This document shows, piece by piece, positions 54,973 to 63,109 of a stretch of DNA of 64,000 bases. The notes beneath the pieces were generated by a model that saw only the letters and a program-made list of their open reading frames with translations, was not told the origin of the DNA and made no database searches. How positions within the stretch are numbered: position 1 is the stretch's first letter; each line of letters begins with the position of its first letter. A program made the translations under genes and the position numbers. Source of the DNA: Verrucomicrobiota bacterium (GTDB lineage Bacteria > Verrucomicrobiota > Verrucomicrobiia > Opitutales > Opitutaceae); NCBI GenBank assembly GCA_023399155.1, contig JAEWQP010000006.1:310001-374000 (forward strand). Reading direction: 5' to 3'.

Positions 54973-55731
54973 ATGAACTCTCGTGAAGACGACCCCGCCT
55001 CTGCGCCGCCGGTGTCAGGCTCGCCGTTGTTTGCGACCACCCTGTGGACGGTCGTAATCGCGGCCGGCGACCCGGATCACCCCGGAGCCACAGCCGCACT
55101 CGAGCGGCTCTGCCGGACCTATTGGTACCCGGTATACGCCTACGTGCGCCGCAAGGGGCACATGGCTGCAGAGGCCGAGGACCTCACCCAGGAGTTTTTC
55201 TCCCGGCTGCTGGGCCGCGGATTCCCGGCCGGGATCCGCCGCGAGGGCGGAAAGTTCCGATCCTACGTGCTGCGTGCGCTCGATCACTTCCTCGTCAACG
55301 AATGGCGGCGGAGCAACACCGCCAAGCGCGGAGCAGGGACCTCCACGTTCTCACTGGACGGGCTTGACGCGGAGGCCCGCTATGCGCTCGAGCCGAAGGA
55401 CGATGCGACGCCGGAGTCGCTCTACGATCGGCGTTGGGCGGTGATGGTGCTCGATGCCGTGCGCAGGCGTCTCAGGGATGAATACTCCCGGCAGGGCAAA
55501 CAGGCGCTGTTCGATGCACTCGAACCTTCCCTTGCCGGTGGCGCATCCCTCGAGTCGCACGCAGAACTCATGGAGCGGCTGGGCATGAAGGCGAGTGCGC
55601 TCAAAATGGCCGTGCACCGGCTGCGCAAGCGTTACGGCGACTTCCTGCGCGACGAGATCGCCCAGACGGTGGTGACGCCGGACGAGGTCGAGGACGAGAT
55701 CAGGCACCTGATTCAGGCAACCTCGATGTGA
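54973..55731 (+). CDS. ECF-like RNA polymerase sigma factor
   Basis: A 252-residue protein. The sigma-2 region reads LERLCRTYWYPVYAYVRRKG and AEDLTQEFFSRLLGRGF. The sigma-4 region is less standard but has a helix-turn-helix (MERLGMKASALKMAVHRLRK). It belongs to the large ECF subfamily of Planctomycetes and Verrucomicrobia that sits next to a protein kinase. Its stop is three bases before the kinase start, so both are in one transcript. No FecR-type anti-sigma factor is adjacent. Confidence 0.92.
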   Translation: MNSREDDPASAPPVSGSPLFATTLWTVVIAAGDPDHPGATAALERLCRTYWYPVYAYVRRKGHMAAEAEDLTQEFFSRLLGRGFPAGIRREGGKFRSYVLRALDHFLVNEWRRSNTAKRGAGTSTFSLDGLDAEARYALEPKDDATPESLYDRRWAVMVLDAVRRRLRDEYSRQGKQALFDALEPSLAGGASLESHAELMERLGMKASALKMAVHRLRKRYGDFLRDEIAQTVVTPDEVEDEIRHLIQATSM

Positions 55732-55734
55732 CTT

Positions 55735-58700
55735 GTGAATACAGCTGACGCCGACCGCCCCTCGTGCCCGGTCTGTGGCTCCGCGCTCCCGGCGGGCGCG
55801 CCTCCCGGCCGGTGCCCGCCATGCCTGCTGCGGCTCGCCCTCGCTGACGAGGAACCGTCCGTGGCGAGGGGGCATGAAAGCCTGCCGGACGAGCCTGCTG
55901 CCGCATCGTTGCCGCAGGTGCCGGGCATGTTCGGCGGGTTTGAACTCCTCGAGCAGATTGGCCGGGGGTCCATGGGCATCGTCTACAAGGCGCGCCAACG
56001 CAGCCTGGAGCGGATCGTCGCGCTCAAGCTCCTCGACCTCGCGGACCGGATTCCTGCGGAGGCGGCGAGGCGGTTCCAAGGCGAGGCCGCTGCTGCCGCT
56101 GCGTTGCGACACCCGGGTATCGTGACGGTGCACGAGATCGGCGAACACTCCGGACGACAGTACATCGCGATGGATTTCATCGCGGGTCCGACGCTCGCCG
56201 ATCGTGTATCCGGTCGTCCCCTTCAGCCTGCTCGTGCCGCGGCACTCGTGGCGGCAGTGGCCGACGCGATCCACGCCGCGCACGAGCGGGGAATCCTGCA
56301 TCGGGATCTCAAGCCCTCGAACATCCTTCTCGACGAGCGGGATCACCCGCACGTTGCGGACTTCGGCCTGGCCAAGCGGATGCACGCCGACGGCGATGCG
56401 ACGATTCCTGGCCAGGTGATGGGGTCGCCCAACTTCATGTCACCCGAGCAGGCGCGCGGCGGGAGGCTCGGCCCGGCCTCGGACATCCACGCCCTCGGCG
56501 CGATTCTCTACGACTGCCTCACAGGCCGACCACCTTTCGTCGGACCGACCGTGCCGGAAACGCTCTACCAGGCAATTCATGCTGAGCCGGTGAGTCCGCG
56601 GTTGTTGGTTCCGGGCATCTCGCGTGACTTGGAGACGATCGTGCTCACATGCCTGCGCAAGGAGCCGGAGCAACGCTATCCCGACGCGCGGGCACTGGCG
56701 GCCGACCTTCGCGCCGTGCTCCGTCATGAGCCGATCACGGCGCGGCCGATCAGCGGGCTCGAACGGACGTGGCGCTGGTGCCGGCGCCGTCCGGCGGTGG
56801 CGGCGCTGTCGGCTGCCACGGTCATCCTTGTGCTGGCGTTGGCGATCGGTTCGCCCATCGCGGCGCTGCGCATCCAGGCGGAGGGCGAGCGTGCGCAGGA
56901 CAACCTCTACGCCGCCGACATGAACCTAGCTCAGCAGGCGCTGGAGCAGAGCAGCCGGAACCGGGCCGTCGCGCTTCTCGAGCGGCACCGGCCGCGGCCT
57001 GGTGGGGTCGACCGGCGCGGCTTCGAATGGCGCCACCTGTGGGAACGGACCGCGACCGACGAGCAACCGCTGCTGCACACCGTGGGCGGCCCGCGGCATC
57101 TCGTGGCGATTCCCGGCACGTCGATGTTTGCCGTGGGTAATTGCCTCTTCGATACAAGAGGTCCGGGCCATCCCGTGCACCTCTTGCCCGACGGAGTCGT
57201 GGCGATGGCCTGGTCTCCGCTCGACGGGAGCATCGTGGCCGGGGGATACGGGCGCCTGCTGGTTTATCCGATGGAGACGCGGCGTGCCAGCGTGCTGCTC
57301 GAGGGCGAGGACGTGCATACCGTCGCCCTCACGGCAGACGGGCGGTGGATGGCAACCGGGGGAACGCAGCTCCGCCTCTGGTCCCGGGGCGAAGACGGCA
57401 CGTGGCGCAGCGTTGCGAGCCGTGCGCGCGGCTTCAAGGTGTGGCACAACGCCAAGACCCTGGCCTTTTCTCCGGACGGCGGGCTCCTCGTCAGCGGCAC
57501 TGGCGAGAGCTGGGCTAACCGCTGTGAGATCGAGCTGTGGTCAGTGCCAGCGTTGCAGCCGGAATTGGGGCTGGCGGAGCCGACCGGCGACGCCATCGCG
57601 CTCGCCTTCTCGGCGGACGGCAGCCGACTTATTGTGGCGTGCTGGAATGGTCGGATTCGCCTGTGGGATGTGGACACGCGGGCTGAGGTCGAGACCGCCA
57701 TGCACCATCATGGTTTTCCCGCCGACTTGAAGCTGTCACCTCGCGAGCCCCACGTGGTCGCCTCCACGGCGTCCGACCGGACGGTGCGGTTGTGGGATCT
57801 GCGCACCGGTGTGGAACTCGTCGCGCTGCAGGGCGCGGTCAACCATCTGTGGGCGATGGATTTCGCGGACGATGGTCGCACCCTCCTCACGCTCGATCAC
57901 AAGGGCGCCGTGGCAGCGTGGGATGGTGCCACGCGACGGCGCCGGGAGGTCTTGATCGAGCGCGGGCCGGTCACGGCACCTCTGGGCTTCTCCGGTGAGG
58001 GTGCGACCCTGGCGACCATCGATGAGACGGGCGGCCTGCGATTCTGGGACGTCAGCGAGCGTCGCGAGCTCGCGGATCGCGCACGGACAGTCGACCTCAC
58101 GGGAATGTTCACGCGGGACTTCGAGGTCATCGCCCCCGTGATCTCGCCCGATCTGCAGACGCTCGCGCTCGGGCTGATGGACGGCCGGGTCAAGCTCCAT
58201 AACTTGGATACGAACCGGGTGCGTCTCATCCCAGCTCACGCCGACCAGGTGCGCAACCTCGCGTTCTCGCCCGACGGCGCGACGCTGGCCACCGCTGGCG
58301 ACGATGGTGCGCTTCGCCTCTGGGATGTCCGGTCGGCCGCGTTGCTGGCGGAGAACATCCTGCCGCGGCCGTTGGCTGACCCCGATTTCAACCTGTCACT
58401 CGTATGGACGACCGACGGCAGCCATGTCGCCGCCGCCGGGGCGCATGCTGTCACCATCTACGAAGGTCGCACGGCGCGTGTGCGTTGCGGATTCGATGCC
58501 GGCGCCGTCATCTTCAGCCTGCGTTTCACCCCGGACAGCCGGCATCTTGTGGTCGCGCAGGACGACTTTCGTCTTTCGTTCTGGGACGCCCGCACCGGCC
58601 GACTCGAATCGCAGGTGGATACGAGCCACCAGGAGGGCGTCTACGACATGCGTTTCTCACCAGACGGGCGCACCCTCGCGACAGTGGTCGATGACGTGAA

Positions 58701-58890
58701 ACTCTGGAGCGTGGCGACGCGACAGGAGGTCGCGACACTGCGGGGTCATGACCGCAATATCTTCGCGGTGCTCTTCTCGCCGGACGGAAACACGCTGGCC
58801 ACGTTCGACTACCAGGGGTGCGTGCGTGTGTGGTCGGCGCCGCCGTTTGCGGTGACCGATGTAGGTGCGCCGACGGCGCACCAAAGGTAA
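55735..58890 (+). CDS. Serine/threonine protein kinase with WD40 repeats
   Basis: A 1051-residue protein with a GTG start. Cys pairs (CPVCGSAL, RCPPCLL) at residues ~10-35 form a zinc-ribbon-like N terminus. The kinase domain: glycine loop IGRGSMGIVYKA, Lys98 (VALKLLD), catalytic Asp191 (HRDLKPSNILL), DFG Asp209 and APE-like SPEQA. A transmembrane helix (VAALSAATVILVLALAIG) follows at ~350. The C-terminal ~650 residues are WD40 blades (FSADGSRLIVACWNGRIRLWD, FSPDGATLATAGDDGALRLWD). It likely phosphorylates or sequesters the sigma factor in response to a signal. Confidence 0.93.
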   Translation: MNTADADRPSCPVCGSALPAGAPPGRCPPCLLRLALADEEPSVARGHESLPDEPAAASLPQVPGMFGGFELLEQIGRGSMGIVYKARQRSLERIVALKLLDLADRIPAEAARRFQGEAAAAAALRHPGIVTVHEIGEHSGRQYIAMDFIAGPTLADRVSGRPLQPARAAALVAAVADAIHAAHERGILHRDLKPSNILLDERDHPHVADFGLAKRMHADGDATIPGQVMGSPNFMSPEQARGGRLGPASDIHALGAILYDCLTGRPPFVGPTVPETLYQAIHAEPVSPRLLVPGISRDLETIVLTCLRKEPEQRYPDARALAADLRAVLRHEPITARPISGLERTWRWCRRRPAVAALSAATVILVLALAIGSPIAALRIQAEGERAQDNLYAADMNLAQQALEQSSRNRAVALLERHRPRPGGVDRRGFEWRHLWERTATDEQPLLHTVGGPRHLVAIPGTSMFAVGNCLFDTRGPGHPVHLLPDGVVAMAWSPLDGSIVAGGYGRLLVYPMETRRASVLLEGEDVHTVALTADGRWMATGGTQLRLWSRGEDGTWRSVASRARGFKVWHNAKTLAFSPDGGLLVSGTGESWANRCEIELWSVPALQPELGLAEPTGDAIALAFSADGSRLIVACWNGRIRLWDVDTRAEVETAMHHHGFPADLKLSPREPHVVASTASDRTVRLWDLRTGVELVALQGAVNHLWAMDFADDGRTLLTLDHKGAVAAWDGATRRRREVLIERGPVTAPLGFSGEGATLATIDETGGLRFWDVSERRELADRARTVDLTGMFTRDFEVIAPVISPDLQTLALGLMDGRVKLHNLDTNRVRLIPAHADQVRNLAFSPDGATLATAGDDGALRLWDVRSAALLAENILPRPLADPDFNLSLVWTTDGSHVAAAGAHAVTIYEGRTARVRCGFDAGAVIFSLRFTPDSRHLVVAQDDFRLSFWDARTGRLESQVDTSHQEGVYDMRFSPDGRTLATVVDDVKLWSVATRQEVATLRGHDRNIFAVLFSPDGNTLATFDYQGCVRVWSAPPFAVTDVGAPTAHQR

Positions 58891-59195
58891 GGGCAGACAG
58901 GCTCGAACCCTGTGCACCCTGGGCGTGAGGTTGCCTGGCCCAGGGCCCGGCGTGGCGCTGAGAGCGTCTTGCGGAACCGGGCGTGTCGCGCCTGGCAGGC
59001 ATCGTCCCCGTCGTGTCAGGAGAGCGCGGCGGTGGGTCGCTTGGGAGAAAAGACGCACGGGGATGTGACCACCGGCGCAGAATCGCGTGAGGAGAGGCGA
59101 GCACCTCTGCGGAGTTCGCAAGCCAGTGGAAGATCGCCGGCCTGTCGCGAGCCATTCCGAGGACCGGCTCACAACCACCAAGCACACGCACGAAC
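58891..59195. other. Intergenic region
   Basis: About 305 bases between the kinase and the homocysteine methyltransferase. A hairpin-like segment resembling a tRNA T-arm occurs near 58895-58920 but has no acceptor stem. No gene is supported. Confidence 0.4.
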
Positions 59196-60155
59196 ATGAA
59201 GCCAAAATACCGGCACGCCCTCCCACAACTCGGCGGTGACCTGTTTCTCACGGACGGCGGCATTGAGACGACACTCATCTACCAGGAGGGCCTCGACCTG
59301 CCGTACTTTGCCGCCTTCGATCTCATCCGGCACGCGTCCGGCCGCGCTGCGCTCGATCGCTACTTCCGTTCACACGCGGCCGTGGCGAACGATTGCCGGG
59401 TCGGATTCATCCTTGAGAGTGCGACCTGGCGTGCGAGCACCGACTGGGCGTTGAAGCTTGGATACACGACAGAGGCGCTGCGTGCCGCCAATCGCGAGGC
59501 GCTGCACCTGCTGCACGAGTTGCGGGGGGAGCTTGAGAATCCAAGTACGCGCATGGTCGTCAGCGGCTGCATCGGACCCCGCGGCGACGGCTACCGGGCG
59601 GAGGCGCGCATGCAGCCCGGGGAGGCAGCAGGGTATCATGCGCTGCAGGCCGGGACCTTTGCGGAGGCCGGCGCCGACCTTGTCACGGCGACCACGATGA
59701 CCTATGCGGAGGAGGCGATCGGCATCGTCCGCGCGGCCGGGTCGGTCGGGCTTCCCGTGGTCGTCTCATTCACCACGGAGACCGACGGCCGGTTGCCGAG
59801 CGGCCAGGCTCTGGGCGCGGCCATCGAGCAGGTCGACCGAGAGACGAACGCCGCGCCGGCCTACTACATGGTGAACTGTGCGCACCCGGCGCATTTCTCT
59901 GAGCGACTCATCCCCGGCGCAGCATGGGTGGGCCGCCTGCGAGGGCTGCGTGCGAACGCTTCGACCCGGAGCCACGCCGAGCTCGATGCCTGCACCGAGC
60001 TTGATTCGGGCGATCCTGCCGAACTTGCGGCCCGCTACGCAACGCTGCGCGAGCAGTTTCCCCAGATGAACGTGCTCGGCGGCTGTTGCGGGACCGACCA
60101 CCGACACATCCGCGCCATCGGCGAGAGATGCGTGCGCGCGTCCTCCCGCGGCTGA
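59196..60155 (+). CDS. Homocysteine S-methyltransferase
   Basis: A 319-residue protein of the Hcy-methyltransferase (MmuM/BHMT) family: LFLTDGGIETTLIYQEGLDL at the start, VVSGCIGPRGDGY, then zinc ligands Cys228 (MVNCAHP) and Cys297-Cys298 (LGGCCGTDHRH). It methylates homocysteine with S-methylmethionine or betaine; the donor is not readable. Cytoplasmic. No other methionine gene is adjacent. Confidence 0.92.
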   Translation: MKPKYRHALPQLGGDLFLTDGGIETTLIYQEGLDLPYFAAFDLIRHASGRAALDRYFRSHAAVANDCRVGFILESATWRASTDWALKLGYTTEALRAANREALHLLHELRGELENPSTRMVVSGCIGPRGDGYRAEARMQPGEAAGYHALQAGTFAEAGADLVTATTMTYAEEAIGIVRAAGSVGLPVVVSFTTETDGRLPSGQALGAAIEQVDRETNAAPAYYMVNCAHPAHFSERLIPGAAWVGRLRGLRANASTRSHAELDACTELDSGDPAELAARYATLREQFPQMNVLGGCCGTDHRHIRAIGERCVRASSRG

Positions 60156-60175
60156 CGACGGTGAACCAACACTCT

Positions 60176-60208
60176 CGCCGCCACGGGTTGCTTGATCGCG
60201 TGGCGGCG
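60176..60208. terminator. Hairpin after the homocysteine methyltransferase gene
   Basis: Arms CGCCGCCACG (60176-60185) and CGTGGCGGCG (60199-60208) form a perfect 10-bp stem with a 13-base loop. No T-run follows, so it is a possible Rho-independent-like terminator or a stability structure. Confidence 0.5.
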
Positions 60209-60342
60209 GAACATCGCGGCGCCCTGCGGGCCCCCACCATGGAATCCCCGCTTCGTACCAAGATGAATGATACAAGAAGAAGCTCACGTAGAATAAACAA
60301 CCGAGAAACAACACGCACACCATGTGCGGATCAGACACAGTC

Positions 60343-60753
60343 ATGAAAACACACATCATCATCATTATCATCACCGCTCTCACCGCCGGCATTGGCTCCA
60401 GTTCCGTCGTCCAAGGAGCGATTTCCAATGAAGAGGCCCACTCCATGCGTCAGGAGAGTCATCCTGCCGAGCCGGTACCGGTCACGGTCGTGAAGCCGAT
60501 CGTCGGCCTGGAACACGTGGGATCGATCGTTGAGTTGATCTTCACCGTCGACAAGCACGGATGGCCACGCGGGATTCGCAGCCTGTCAAATGCCTCCGAC
60601 GCGCTCGTGTCGCGGATCGTCTATGCCGTCTCGCGCTGGAAGTTCGAACCGGCGCGGGATCGCGACGGAAATCCAAGGGCAGTGCAAGTCCGCCTGCCGG
60701 TCGAGATCGTGGACCCCGCGCCCAAGTCCCACGGCCTGCGGGTGAGCCGCTGA
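60343..60753 (+). CDS. Secreted TonB C-terminal-like protein
   Basis: A 136-residue protein with a hydrophobic N terminus (HIIIIIITALTAGIGSSS). The C-terminal ~80 residues look like a TonB C-terminal domain: VVKPIVGLEHVGSIVELIFT, ASDALVSRIVYAVSRWKFEP and the end LPVEIVDPA. It has no Pro-rich spacer, no N-terminal anchoring beyond the signal segment, and no TonB box partner nearby. It could be an orphan TonB-C or a related stress-response domain. Confidence 0.75.
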   Translation: MKTHIIIIIITALTAGIGSSSVVQGAISNEEAHSMRQESHPAEPVPVTVVKPIVGLEHVGSIVELIFTVDKHGWPRGIRSLSNASDALVSRIVYAVSRWKFEPARDRDGNPRAVQVRLPVEIVDPAPKSHGLRVSR

Positions 60754-60800
60754 GCCCGGATGTCGCGGGGACTGGGACGTCCCCATGGTTCCTGGATACG

Positions 60801-60829
60801 GGGGCCGTCGCCGGCAAGGCGACGGCCCC
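60801..60829 (+). terminator. Strong hairpin terminator candidate
   Basis: GGGGCCGTCGCC (60801-60812) and GGCGACGGCCCC (60818-60829) form a perfect 12-bp stem with loop GGCAA, 47 bases after the TonB-C-like stop. Only two T's follow, but the stem is the most stable in the window. Confidence 0.65.
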
Positions 60830-60939
60830 TTGGACTGCACAGGCGAGCCCAAGCGGGCGGGGTGAATCGAAGGGGCGATGGTATAGCCGCTGGATTGGTG
60901 GATCTCGGCCTTTGATCGGAACCCAATCCGCCTGCCGGT

Positions 60940-61140
60940 CTATTCGCTCGCATCCAACACTTCGAGCAGCTCGCCCAGGAGCCGGCGGCGGCGGAGGAGG
61001 TCATTATAGGCCCCGCGGCTTGCGGAGATCGCGCCCCAGGCTTCCAAGAGCACGATGAAGGCGGTGATCCAGACGTCGTACCAGCCGAGCAGGTTGTTGT
61101 GGATCTGGACGATCAGCCGCGAGTCTCGCGGTCGTGCACC
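60940..61140 (-). pseudogene. Possible gene fragment (no start)
   Basis: A leftward frame of about 67 codons that reads like protein: IVQIHNNLLGWYDVWITAF, then IVLLEAWGAISASRGAYNDL and LLRRRRLLGELLEVLDASE before a stop at 60940-60942. No ATG, GTG or TTG start precedes the membrane-like part, and an upstream stop (61186-61188) interrupts the frame, which overlaps the 3' end of the SDR gene. It may be the remnant of a small membrane protein. Tentative. Confidence 0.25.
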
Positions 61141-61147
61141 GGGAGCC

Positions 61148-61888
61148 TCAGGAGGTGCTCGCGACCGGGCGGATGACGATCTCGTTCACGTCCACGTCAG
61201 CGGGCTGCTCGATGGCATGAGCGATGGCCCGCGCGATGGCGTCGGCCTTGAGCGCGGCGGCGGCCCTGAACTCCGCGAGCCACCGGGCGGTCGCCTCGGA
61301 CGTGACGGTGTGGGCGAGTTCCGACTCCACGACACCCGGCGAGATTGTCGTCACGCGGATGTCCCGGGTCTCCTGGCGCAGGCCCTCGGAGATCGCGCGC
61401 ACCGCGAATTTCGTGCCGGAGTAGACGGCGGAGGTGGGCCACACAAGGTGGCCGGCGATGGAGGAGACATTGATCACATGGCCCGACTTCTGCGCCGTCA
61501 TGTGCGGGAGCACGGCGGCGATGCCGTGGAGCACGCCGCGGATGTTTACGTCGATCATCCGGTTCCACTCGTCGACCTTGAGCTCGGCCAGGGGCGAGAG
61601 CGGCATGATGCCGGCGTTGTTGATGATCACGTCGATCGTGCCGAAGCGCTGCAGCGCGAAGTCCGCGAAGGCGCGGACGTCGTCGAGCCGGGTGACGTCG
61701 AGGGCGTGGTACTCGGCCGTGCCGCCGGCGGCGCGGATTTCTGTGGCGATCGCGGCGAGACGATCGACGCGGCGCGCGCCGAGAACGACACGGCCGCCGC
61801 GCTGGGCCAGAAGCCGGGCGGTGGCTTCGCCGATTCCGCTGCTGGCGCCAGTGATGAGAATGACCTTATGGTCGAGGGTGGTATTCAT
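61148..61888 (-). CDS. SDR-family oxidoreductase
   Basis: A 246-residue short-chain dehydrogenase. The Rossmann motif is ILITGASSGIGEATARLLAQ, the structural motif is INNAGIMPLSPL, and the catalytic Ser-Tyr-Lys set is in VSSIAGHLVWPTSAVYSGTKF. NAD(P)-dependent oxidation or reduction of a small alcohol or carbonyl is expected. It is divergent from an AraC regulator, which probably controls it. Start at MNTTLDH. Confidence 0.92.
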   Translation of the reverse strand: MNTTLDHKVILITGASSGIGEATARLLAQRGGRVVLGARRVDRLAAIATEIRAAGGTAEYHALDVTRLDDVRAFADFALQRFGTIDVIINNAGIMPLSPLAELKVDEWNRMIDVNIRGVLHGIAAVLPHMTAQKSGHVINVSSIAGHLVWPTSAVYSGTKFAVRAISEGLRQETRDIRVTTISPGVVESELAHTVTSEATARWLAEFRAAAALKADAIARAIAHAIEQPADVDVNEIVIRPVASTS

Positions 61889-61996
61889 GGATATATGTCG
61901 CGCGGCGCGGGTTTGGTTCTTTGTCGTGTGGCCGGCCGGTTGACACGCGTATCCTAGCGCGCAGCACGTCCGACCGCCATACCTGTTCTTCCGTGA

Positions 61997-62061
61997 GCAT
62001 TGCCTGATTCTCTTGCGGGCACGATTCGCATTGCCTGCTTCGAAAGGAGCCTTGCCTATTC
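61997..62061 (+). promoter_or_regulatory. Three phased direct repeats upstream of araC-type gene
   Basis: GCATTGCCTGATTC (61997), GCATTGCCTGCTTC (62028) and GCCTTGCCTATTC (62049) are near-identical on the plus strand, with starts 31 and 21 bases apart, i.e. about three and two helical turns. This phasing is typical of AraC-type activator binding sites. They lie just before the AraC start at 62069, in the divergent SDR/AraC region. A TTGACA sequence at 61940-61945 is also present. Confidence 0.55.
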
Positions 62062-62068
62062 CTCTCGC

Positions 62069-63016
62069 ATGGCCACGACCGCTGCTAAACGTCGTCACGA
62101 AGATTTCAACGATGCTGAGTTGTCCGCGTTGAACGCGCGAATGGTGGCCCTTCTCGGCGAACTCGCGCAGGGACGCGGGTTTTCGGCGTCGCGGCTGCCG
62201 GGCGTTAAGTTCATGCGTTCGCCGCGCCACGTGCCGCGCACGCCGGTCAGCTACGATCCGAGCATTGTGATCATCGCCCAGGGCCGGAAGGTCGGTCACC
62301 TGGGCGGGCGGCGCTTTGCCTACGATCGCAATCACTTCCTCGTGCTGTCGGTCCCGCTGCCATTCGAGTGCGAAACCTTTGGCACGCCGGAGGAACCGCT
62401 GCTGGGCGTGAGCATCGGCGTCACGCCGGCTCTTGTCACGGAGCTGTTGCTGGCCATGCAGTCAACGCCGGCGATCTTCGCGCTGCAGCCGGAGGCGATC
62501 CGGGCCGCAGTCCTCGATGCCGCGCTGGCCGGGGCGACCGTGCGGCTGCTTGAGAGCCTGCGCAGCGACGACGAGGCGCGGATTCTCGGCCCGCAGATCG
62601 TGCGCGAGATCACTTACCGTGTGTTGCTCGGCGAACTGGGCGGGACGCTGCGCGCGCTCGCGGCGCCGGACAGTTCCTTCGGCCAGATCAGTCGGGTGCT
62701 CCATCGGATCCATGCCGAGTACGCGCGCGTGTTCGACATGCCGACGCTGGCGCGTGAGGCGGGCATGAGCGTCTCGACCTTTCATGCGCGGTTCAAGGCG
62801 GTCACATCGTCACCACCGCTTCAATACGTGAAGTCCGTGCGCCTGCACAAGGCCCGCCTGCTGATGGTTCACGACGGCGCGAGTGCCAGCACGGCCGCTG
62901 CGCGCGTGGGCTACGAGAGCGCCTCGCAGTTCAGCCGTGAGTTCAAGCGCCTGTTCGGCGACACGCCCGCGGCGGTTGCGCACGATCTGAGGGAAACGCT
63001 CACGCGCCTGGCGTAG
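62069..63016 (+). CDS. AraC-family transcriptional regulator
   Basis: A 315-residue protein with the AraC_N cupin-like N-terminal domain (YDPSIVIIAQGRKVGHLGGR, FLVLSVPLPFECET) and a C-terminal pair of helix-turn-helix motifs (MPTLAREAGMSVSTFHARFK, ASTAAARVGYESASQFSREF). It probably regulates the divergent SDR gene. The start at MATTAAK sits directly after the direct repeats. Ligand unknown. Confidence 0.9.
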   Translation: MATTAAKRRHEDFNDAELSALNARMVALLGELAQGRGFSASRLPGVKFMRSPRHVPRTPVSYDPSIVIIAQGRKVGHLGGRRFAYDRNHFLVLSVPLPFECETFGTPEEPLLGVSIGVTPALVTELLLAMQSTPAIFALQPEAIRAAVLDAALAGATVRLLESLRSDDEARILGPQIVREITYRVLLGELGGTLRALAAPDSSFGQISRVLHRIHAEYARVFDMPTLAREAGMSVSTFHARFKAVTSSPPLQYVKSVRLHKARLLMVHDGASASTAAARVGYESASQFSREFKRLFGDTPAAVAHDLRETLTRLA

Positions 63017-63109
63017 GGCTGTTGTTGGCGAGAGGAGCCGGCTCGCCGCGCCGGCCGGTCGGTTCGAACGGGCACGCGTGGTCGTGCTCGGGTGCGTCGC
63101 TCCGCTGCG

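Noticed and set aside
58893..58925. Possible tRNA T-arm in the minus direction (CAGGGTTCGAGCCTG)
   Set aside because: No matching acceptor stem within tRNA distance, and no anticodon arm.
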